From positions 9,548,001 to 9,612,000 of the forward strand of contig JANTQA010000047.1 of assembly GCA_027625915.1 (NCBI GenBank): DNA of 64,000 bases. The letters are read 5' to 3'. Source of the stretch: Anaeramoeba flamelloides. Taxonomy: Eukaryota > Metamonada > Anaeramoebidae. The notes beneath the pieces are model-generated. The model ran no database searches and had not been told where the DNA came from. It was given only the letters and a program-made list of their open reading frames with translations. Below, one piece after another: positions 57,375-64,000 of this stretch (within the stretch, counting starts at the first letter, position 1; each line of letters begins with the position of its first letter). The translations under genes and the position numbers were made by a program.

Positions 57375-59735
57375 TTAATTAATTCTTTTTTTAGAATCTA
57401 TATTTTCATAAGGTATATCAAGAAATAGAAAATTAATCATTTTTTCTTCGATTTCATAGCGCTTGATATTCCATTGATTGATAACTGTGGCAAGTTCTTG
57501 GCTTGTGGAGCCAATTAAGCTTTTCATTTGATTTTGTGCATTTTGTATTGTATCCATTTCCACCTTCCCAATATTCTTCAAGGCGTTGCATAAATATTCT
57601 CTATTTAAAACTAGATCTTCAATTGAAGTTTGGGATTTTTTTTGGGGGGCGGGTTGTTGAAAATATTCGTCTGTATTTATGTTATCTGAACCAATATTTA
57701 ATTTTTGGTGATGTTTTATCTTTTGTAATTTTTGACTTAAAATATAATTATTTTGTGATTGGGATTTAATTTTTTTCAATAATTCTATAATCTTTTCTCT
57801 TTTTTGTTTTTTTTTCATTATTGCTTGTTGTTCTTCAGTCAAATATATATTTTGGGATTTGTCTGTTATTAAATTTTGAGGGAATGCGGAATTTGAATCT
57901 ATTAATTGGTCTTGTTTGCCTTGTTTCTGTATGAATTTGTTTTGTGGATTGGAATAATTATTAATATTGTTATTCTTATCTTCTTGTTCGTTGTTGGATT
58001 TATTTTTAAATAATTCATGTTGGTATTTATATTCACTTAATCTTACACGGTTATATCGTTGATGATAATAATTTTGATTTTGATCTTGATTATTTTGAGT
58101 ATTATTATGGTGTTTTATTAAAATTGAATCTAAAATTGGTTGCTTTGAAGCAGAATAAAATTTTTCTATTAAGGGGGAATAATTTTGGATCATTTGTTGA
58201 ATATTTGATTTTTGTTGCAAATTTTCATAATAATTTTTATTTTGATTATAATTTTTATTTTCATTTTGATAATTATAATAATTTTCATTTTCATTTTGAT
58301 TTTGGTATTGGCTTTGAAATTTATTTTGGTAATTATAATGATCTTTATTTTGATCTTGGTATTGGTTATTGGTATGTTCAAATGTATTATTTGGGAATTG
58401 ATTATTTATTAATGGGCTTTTTTTCTGATCAATTGGCAAGTAATAATTATTCAATTGACTTTGGCTTTCTTTTTCTTCTTGATAATTTGACAGATTTTGA
58501 TGAATCCGATTCTCAACGGGAATTTTATTGTTATTCTGATTGATTTCTTGCAAGTTGTAATTCTCAATTGTATTTCCATTTCCTTTTTCATTTGCATTTT
58601 CTTTTCCCTTGGTTAGGTCTGTTTTTGTTCTCAAGTCTTCAATTTTCATTTCATTTTGTTTTTTATCTAATTTCTCGCTTGGCTCATCAACGATTAAATT
58701 GGTTTTTAGCTTTGTTTGCTTAAATGAATTATTTGTTTCCTCTTTCAGTAATTTCACGTCATGATATTTTTGTGCAAACTTTAACAGTTTTTCATAATTG
58801 GGATGTTCGACCTCTGGAGCATAACTAATTTGTAGTTTTAAATGTAATTTGTAAATTATTGTCTCAAGAAAAGAATATCCTATTTTTTCAAGGCAACCAA
58901 TGCATAAATAGCCATGAGAAAATGGGACCGATACAACCCTTGTCGAATTAGGATCATAACTGTACCCATCAACCGTAGAATCCTCATCAGAATCCGAATT
59001 ATTAAACAAAATTCTTGTGCCAATCGGAGAAATTGTTCGGATCACAGGTAGGACGCCAGGGGAATTACACTTGCGGCATCTGAACTGATGGGTGCATTTC
59101 GGATATCGAATGTTTTTTTGTGTATGGTACGCTTTTGTTGGGTGATCGTTCTTGAACGTAGTTCCCTTATGACCTGTGTTTGATCTGTGCCTTGGCTTCC
59201 CACCTACCCCAACCCTGCCTCTCTCTTTTCCTTTCCTCCTACCTTTTATTTTGCTTCTTCCGCGTTCTTTAAATTTTGTTCTTTTTTCTTTTTTCCATTT
59301 CTTTCTTTGATCTTGATCCTTTCTTTTTCTTTTGTACTTTTCTTTTTCTTTTTCTTTACCCTTCTCTTTTCGTTTTCTTTTTCTTTTTGATCGTTTCAGT
59401 TCGTTATCAATTTCATCTTCAGTGGTATGTTTTGAAAAGTTTATTTTTGTATTTGTCCTTGAGTTGATACTTTTGTTGCTTAATTCTGTTTTTTTGTTGA
59501 GTGCTGGAATATTGTAAACGTCTGGACTACTTTCGGTTGTTTTTGCATTTCTGTTTTGATTCGTTTGGCTTTGTGTTTTTAAACTACCTTGATGTAATTT
59601 TGAAACCGAGAAATTATTTGTAGTTGGCAATTGTTGATTTTGATGGATACTATTAATAGGGTAAGACTCTTTGTTATTCTCTTGTCTAATAATTAGATTG
59701 CTTTGACTGTTATTGGTATTTGGATTTTGATACAT
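57375..59735 (-). CDS. Basic, Q/N-rich protein with a Cys cluster, unknown function
   Basis: 786 residues in one exon. Residues 114-178 are extremely Lys/Arg-rich, with several possible nuclear localisation signals. Residues 210-285 form the only globular-looking segment: C214, H217, C220, C223 (CTHQFRCRKC), then an acidic Ser/Asp stretch (DSDEDS), then C278 and C281 (CIGC), which would suit a zinc-binding fold. About 284-330 reads as a helical region (YSFLETIIYKLHLKL). The middle (about 380-680) is low-complexity Asn/Gln/Tyr, and the last ~90 residues become ordered again (SQELATVINQWNIKRYEIEEKM). I do not recognise the family. The long open frame, with ordered ends and a non-random Cys pattern, supports a real gene. 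It is divergent from the gene at 60280. Confidence 0.75.
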   Translation of the reverse strand: MYQNPNTNNSQSNLIIRQENNKESYPINSIHQNQQLPTTNNFSVSKLHQGSLKTQSQTNQNRNAKTTESSPDVYNIPALNKKTELSNKSINSRTNTKINFSKHTTEDEIDNELKRSKRKRKRKEKGKEKEKEKYKRKRKDQDQRKKWKKEKRTKFKERGRSKIKGRRKGKERGRVGVGGKPRHRSNTGHKGTTFKNDHPTKAYHTQKNIRYPKCTHQFRCRKCNSPGVLPVIRTISPIGTRILFNNSDSDEDSTVDGYSYDPNSTRVVSVPFSHGYLCIGCLEKIGYSFLETIIYKLHLKLQISYAPEVEHPNYEKLLKFAQKYHDVKLLKEETNNSFKQTKLKTNLIVDEPSEKLDKKQNEMKIEDLRTKTDLTKGKENANEKGNGNTIENYNLQEINQNNNKIPVENRIHQNLSNYQEEKESQSQLNNYYLPIDQKKSPLINNQFPNNTFEHTNNQYQDQNKDHYNYQNKFQSQYQNQNENENYYNYQNENKNYNQNKNYYENLQQKSNIQQMIQNYSPLIEKFYSASKQPILDSILIKHHNNTQNNQDQNQNYYHQRYNRVRLSEYKYQHELFKNKSNNEQEDKNNNINNYSNPQNKFIQKQGKQDQLIDSNSAFPQNLITDKSQNIYLTEEQQAIMKKKQKREKIIELLKKIKSQSQNNYILSQKLQKIKHHQKLNIGSDNINTDEYFQQPAPQKKSQTSIEDLVLNREYLCNALKNIGKVEMDTIQNAQNQMKSLIGSTSQELATVINQWNIKRYEIEEKMINFLFLDIPYENIDSKKRIN

Positions 59736-60279
59736 AAATATTTGGGGTGAATTAAAAGATAAAAAAATGAAAAGAGTAATTTGTGAATTTGTTTATCAAG
59801 ATCATTTTTGTTTTGTCTGCAAAATTTATACAAGTCTAGAGTTCTTGAAAAAGTTTTTGTCTGTGATACTAATTGGAAAATATGAGAAATAATACTTTTA
59901 ACTGAAATATTTGATTGTTTTTACCAATAAAGAGTTGAAAAAAATAATCAATTTTTAAGAATTTGATATTTGCGAATTAAAAGGTAAAATAAGAAAAAAA
60001 AAAATCCTTTTTAAAGAACAAGATTACGTAAAGGAATTTTCGTTCTATTTTTTGCTTTTTTGAAAAGTTAAAAATTTTTCAGCACTACAATTCCAAATTT
60101 ACCAAATTTGACTTTAACTTTGAGATTAAAATAAAGTTAAACATTATAATTTTTATGTTTTAATAGTACTTTGTTTAAATAAAAACACTTGAAATAAAAA
60201 TTTGGATCCCTTTTCTCAATAATCATTTTTTTTTTGTTTTCATTTTTTGTAAACTCAAAATAATCAAACGAGATTTAAA
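59736..60279. promoter_or_regulatory. Shared divergent upstream region
   Basis: 544 bp between two start codons on opposite strands, and so the likely site of both promoters. No specific element is identifiable by eye. Confidence 0.4.
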
Positions 60280-61935
60280 ATGTCAGAAAAAAGGAATTCA
60301 TTAACAAAAGAAGACAACACAATTTCTCTCACGGAAGTAATTAAAAAAAGGCACAACTCTTTTTCAATCCCTTCAAATTTCATGAAGAATAACAAAGAAG
60401 AAAACACAGTGGAGAGCAAAGAAAAAAATTCCAATTCCTCACAAAAACAAGAAGAAAAAAAACAGGACTTTGTATTTCTTGAAAAAATCAAACAAGTACA
60501 CAGAAAGTCGCTTTCAAATTTATCAAATTTACCACAAGTTTTTGAATTATCAATTAAGGCAAAAAAGAAGACAAGTAACTAATTAATTTCTAATCTTTTA
60601 CTTTTGTCCCAATTCCATTTTTGAAATTCAAAAACATACCACCTTTTGTGTTTGATTTTTTGGTTGGTAAAAATTCCTTTTTTTTTTTTCTTTTTTTCAA
60701 AAAAAAAAAAAAAAAACACAACACAAAAAGATAAACAATCTTCACGCTTAGCCCTTCAAAAATTAGACTCTTCTTCATTTTTATCTTCATCTTCATCTTT
60801 GATGGGTGATGAAACAAACCACATTTTTGAAGAACAAAGCCATAATTCTGAATCGAGCTCTTCGTTGTCGTTTTCGTTTTCTTCGACTGAAGAGAGTGAA
60901 TTCGATGAAAATAAAAAAACAGATATTATTTACCAAAAGAACTCAATCCTGAATACAATTAAGCAAAACTTTGAAAAATTAAATGATCCTGAAAAGGAGA
61001 TCAGCAATAGTGAACAAGAAAGTGAAAGCGAAAGTGAAAACAAAAGCACAAATGAAAGTGAAAGCGAAATTGTCCTTGACAATGAGAATGAGATTGGCGT
61101 AATTAATTATCTTGAAAATTTAGATGAAGAAGATGGAAATTCAATTCAAAATAGGAAGTTAAGCGATGAAATAGATTTAAAAAAAGAAGAAGTGGTGGAA
61201 AAGGGTGGGAGTGGGAGTGGGGGTGGGGGCGAAGAGGAAGAAGAGGAAGAAGAGGAGGATGAGGAGGAAGATTTTATTGGTTGGTTAAATCCAATTATTT
61301 TTCAGAATTGCATGACAAAATTCATTGGAACAAATCGTTTCAAGATAGCAAAAGAAATTCTGGTCTCGAACCAAAAAACTGGAAAATACAATAAACAATT
61401 AATCAAATTAATTAAACACCCAAATGTTGGGAAAACAATCCCAGTCACTGAACAATTATTCACAAACCCTTTTCTATTTCATGACGACGACAAATTAGAA
61501 GAGATAAAAAATGAAAAGGTGGAAGAAATGCTTTCTTTAATGAAGCAACTGAAAAAAAAAAATTCACAAAAGCATGTTGATGATCAAAAGGAAAGCAGCA
61601 ACGAGAATAACGAAAATTTTCTCCAAGAAATGGATAATTTTACTCAAAGCCAATTATTAATTGATGAAAATAAATGGGATTCTTTTACCAATATCCAAAA
61701 AATAAGAGGAATGATCAAAAATGGAATCCCAAAACCTTCAGAATTTATGAAATTTATTCGGTTAAACTCTTTTAGTGACCAAGATATTAACAGAATACAC
61801 ACTTTTACACGTAAGTTGTTAACAAAATTATATATAAATACATTAGATTTTTTTTTGTACAAATTTGTTCGATTCATTATTTTGTCCGATTATTTGGGGG
61901 TTGGTATTCAAAGAAATGTTCTTACTGCAGTATAA
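60280..61935 (+). CDS. Acidic Ser-rich protein, possible TBC-like domain start
   Basis: Exons 60280-60574 and 60731-61935 join in phase across a 156 bp intron (ACAA|GTAACT ... AAAAG|ATAAAC) to give up to 499 residues. The N-terminus is basic and Ser/Lys-rich. The centre holds Ser runs, an SESESE-type acidic region and a Glu/Asp run after a Gly stretch. The C-terminal part is ordered: GWLNPIIFQNCMTKFIG, NRFKIAKEIL, then WDSFTNIQKIRGMIKNGIPKP, faintly like the start of a Rab-GAP TBC domain (R..V..GIP...R). A strong donor, ACAC|GTAAGT, at 61811 suggests that the true gene splices on to exons further right, possibly beyond the window, and that the last ~40 residues (KLLTKLYINTLDFF...) are intron read-through. 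The gene is fairly sure; its function and 3' end are not. Confidence 0.6.
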
Positions 61936-63048
61936 TTAAAAAGAATTCAGAAAATAACCCAAAGTGAAATATATTTAAGCTTTTAATTTTTCATAAGAAC
62001 TAATTTAAAATCTGTTATATTTCCATTTTTAGAAACTGGGTTTTCAAGAGTAAAGTTTAATTTGAATCTCATTAACAATTTTTTTCAATAGATCCCACCT
62101 TTGAAGTTGTCATATAACAATAAAAGATGATAAATATCAGGTTAATTTTCAAAAGGGTCTCAGTGAAAATAAGATGTAAAAAACTCAAAGTTAAATTTTT
62201 AGGTCTGCAAACATAAAATTGTAAACGTGAAAGATCTCAACTCCAATTTACAATTTTTGACACACCAAAATTCAATTTTTGAAAAAAAAAATCTTATCAA
62301 ATAAATGTTATAACTGAAATGAAAAAATTAGAACCATTAACTAATTAAAAAGTTAACAATTATTTTTTAAATCTAAAATGCCCGACAAAAGAAAAAATAA
62401 ATAATTATAAATCAAAATAAATGAATGCTGTTTCAAAAATTTTGTAGTGTGAATTTAATGTAAAAATATTAAAAAAACACTTAATCTGCCCAATAGAGAA
62501 TTTTGAAGTGACTAAATTTGTGTCTTCGAATTCAAAGAATGTCAATACATAAATTTTGGAGTGTTTACCCCCAGCCATCAGAAGACATTTAAACTAAATT
62601 TAGTTCTATCAAAAATTTTGAAGTGACTATAACAATAAAAATGCATTGGATTTATTGTTAAGGGTTGGATGAAACCTCATCTAATTTGTTAAAAAGGAAC
62701 ATTTTGAAGTGACTAAATTTGATACTTGTAATTCAAAGAGTATCTAAACAGATACATTCATCAGAAGTATTTGAATCTTACTTTAATTTTCTAAAAAAAA
62801 AAAAGAAAAGAAAGAAAATAAATAAAAATAAAAAGAGAGAGAAGAGAAAAAAAGAAGAATAAAAAATGAAGAAGTGGGTAAAAAATGATAGAAAAAAGAG
62901 AATGAGGAGTGGAAAAAATAAAGAGGTTTAAAATAATTGCTGTAAGAGATCTGGAATTTTTTGGTTTAAATGAATTTGTTGATAGGTTTTATTTTTTCTT
63001 GAGCCCCTTTTCCCTAATTGTGTGTTGAGTCATGCTGGTCAGAAGGTA
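61936..63048. other. AT-rich, repeat-bearing stretch; possible intron
   Basis: No gene recognised. Two copies of a short motif, ATTTTGAAGTGACTAAATTTG followed by ATTCAAAGA, occur at about 62503-62545 and 62699-62740, with a related TTTTGAAGTGACTATAAC at about 62616. A purine-rich segment (about 62793-62935) precedes the LINE fragment. If the donor at 61811 is used, this is intron. Confidence 0.5.
62503..62790. repeat. Short repeats with TTTTGAAGTGACTA
   Basis: Three occurrences of TTTTGAAGTGACTA within 200 bp, all in the same direction, two of them followed by a shared AATTCAAAGA and by CATCAGAAG. Looks like an old partial tandem duplication or MITE remnants. Confidence 0.6.
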
Positions 63049-63850
63049 TTATATAGTGATGTAATAGATTTTTTTTATGTTCATTTTCCTCAATAATTCA
63101 TCTGTGCCTTTTTTGATCATTATGTTATAGTCAAAAATTTTGATTTTTTTGATTTGTTTTTTCCAGTGTTTTCTGGTTCTCTCATATTTTTCACAGTCCC
63201 AAATAAAGTGGTCTATGTCATCAACTTTTTTGTTACAGCACGGACTTTTTTAGTATTTACCCCCTTTTCCCATCTATATGTGTATCTATTCAACCCATTA
63301 CAAAAGGATTTGAGTTTGAATAATGTATTTGATGATTTCTGGTTTACGTGGAGCTGTTTTTCTTTTGAAGTTTTCTGGAAACTGGCTAATCTTTAGGTAT
63401 TTCTTCAGTTTCCAGTTTTCATCTCCTTTGGATGAATTGGCTTTTTCTTGTATTGATTTTATGTGGAAGTGATGGAGTTTTTTCTTTATTTCTATTTTCC
63501 CCATGTTTTCCCAATCAATACCTTCAATTTCATCCAATGTTAGGTCTTCAGCTAGGTGATCCAGTTTTAGGTGTTTTAGCTTCTTTATGAAATTAGCTTT
63601 CCTTTTTAGGATCATATGTTGAGTAGGGTCTAACCTGGTTTCCCATTGGAGAATATCTGTAGGGGGTACCCACTTGAATTTTTATTGTATTTTTTAATTT
63701 TTTGTTGATCCAAGTATCTATATCTTTAATATCTACCTTGGTTAGATTGAATATTGTCTCAACCATATAGAACTTGGGGGTAATATGACTGCTTTAAAGA
63801 GTTATATTTTGAGTACATTTGATAATTTTTCATTAGCATAAATATATACA
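63049..63850 (-). mobile_element. LINE (non-LTR retrotransposon) ORF2 3' fragment, decayed
   Basis: The minus strand reads as the region downstream of a LINE reverse transcriptase. Order along the element: VDIKDIDTWINKKLK (about 63730), DPTQHMILKRKANFIKKL (frame at 63298-63615), NRYTYRWEKGVNTKK (about 63280) and DHFIWDCEKYERTRKHWK (about 63170-63220), ending with a TAA at 63049-63051. The last motif matches the ..H.l..C..Y...R block that closes many LINE ORF2 proteins. At least two frame changes separate these pieces, so it is dead. The reverse transcriptase core would lie to the right of the window, if it is present at all. Confidence 0.72.
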
Positions 63851-64000
63851 TATTTTTGATAGTTATCTTTTGCCTTTTCAAAAAAATGCATTGGTAAATT
63901 TGTTTAAATTCACTAAACAATTATTGATCGGTCGAATGGTTAGATATCATCAACTAAGTTTATTTGAATTTTTCTGTTTTAAAAAATTTTACCTTAACCT

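Noticed and set aside
58124-58543. 139-codon plus-strand frame
   Set aside because: Antisense shadow of the Asn/Gln/Tyr-rich part of the gene at 57375-59735.

Overview
This is an AT-rich eukaryotic window, most likely from a free-living protist. The genes have spliceosomal GT..AG introns, use the standard stop codons, carry poly-Gln/poly-Asn tracts, and encode core eukaryotic proteins: casein kinase 2 alpha, a WIPI/Atg18 beta-propeller, TIM44, a proteasome assembly chaperone and an Eps15-like EH-domain protein. The composition and gene style would suit an anaeramoebid or an amoebozoan, but sequence inspection alone cannot fix the species. TIM44 implies a mitochondrion or mitochondrion-related organelle.

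Layout: 0.5-1.1 kb (-) PSMG1-like proteasome chaperone; 3.1-4.8 kb (-) sterol-glucosyltransferase-like protein with a C-terminal membrane anchor; 7.6-11.3 kb (-) CK2 alpha in three exons, divergent from 11.9-16.6 kb (+) a WIPI/PROPPIN protein in two exons; 19.0-24.9 kb (-) TIM44 in two exons; 29.5-33.1 kb and 36.5-40.2 kb (+) two tandem copies of a secreted DUF362 protein, two exons each; 45.7-52.3 kb (+) a three-EH-domain, Q/N-rich Eps15-like protein in five exons; 57.4-59.7 kb (-) a basic, Cys-containing protein of unknown function, divergent from 60.3-61.9 kb (+) an acidic, Ser-rich protein with a weak TBC resemblance; 63.0-63.9 kb (-) a decayed LINE 3' end. No tRNA, rRNA or CRISPR array was seen.

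Every multi-exon model above was assembled by hand from GT..AG sites and closes in frame. Introns fall in two size classes: short (116-156 bp) and very long (2.2-4.6 kb). The long introns and the intergenic DNA are full of short inverted-repeat DNA elements (MITEs). At least six families recur here: a near-palindromic ~200 bp TA-flanked family (five copies), a TTAA-flanked ~750 bp family (two copies, one nested inside another MITE), a 587 bp family, a ~500 bp family, a ~615 bp family with a poly-A core, and a decayed Tc1/mariner.

The genes are mostly unrelated housekeeping functions and form no operon or obvious system. The most unusual items are the tandem DUF362 pair (patchwork divergence, and unrelated intron cores between conserved intron ends), a PROPPIN without its lipid-binding FRRG motif, a glycosyltransferase with an altered donor-site motif and a tail anchor, and a CK2 alpha gene whose first coding exon is 4 nt.
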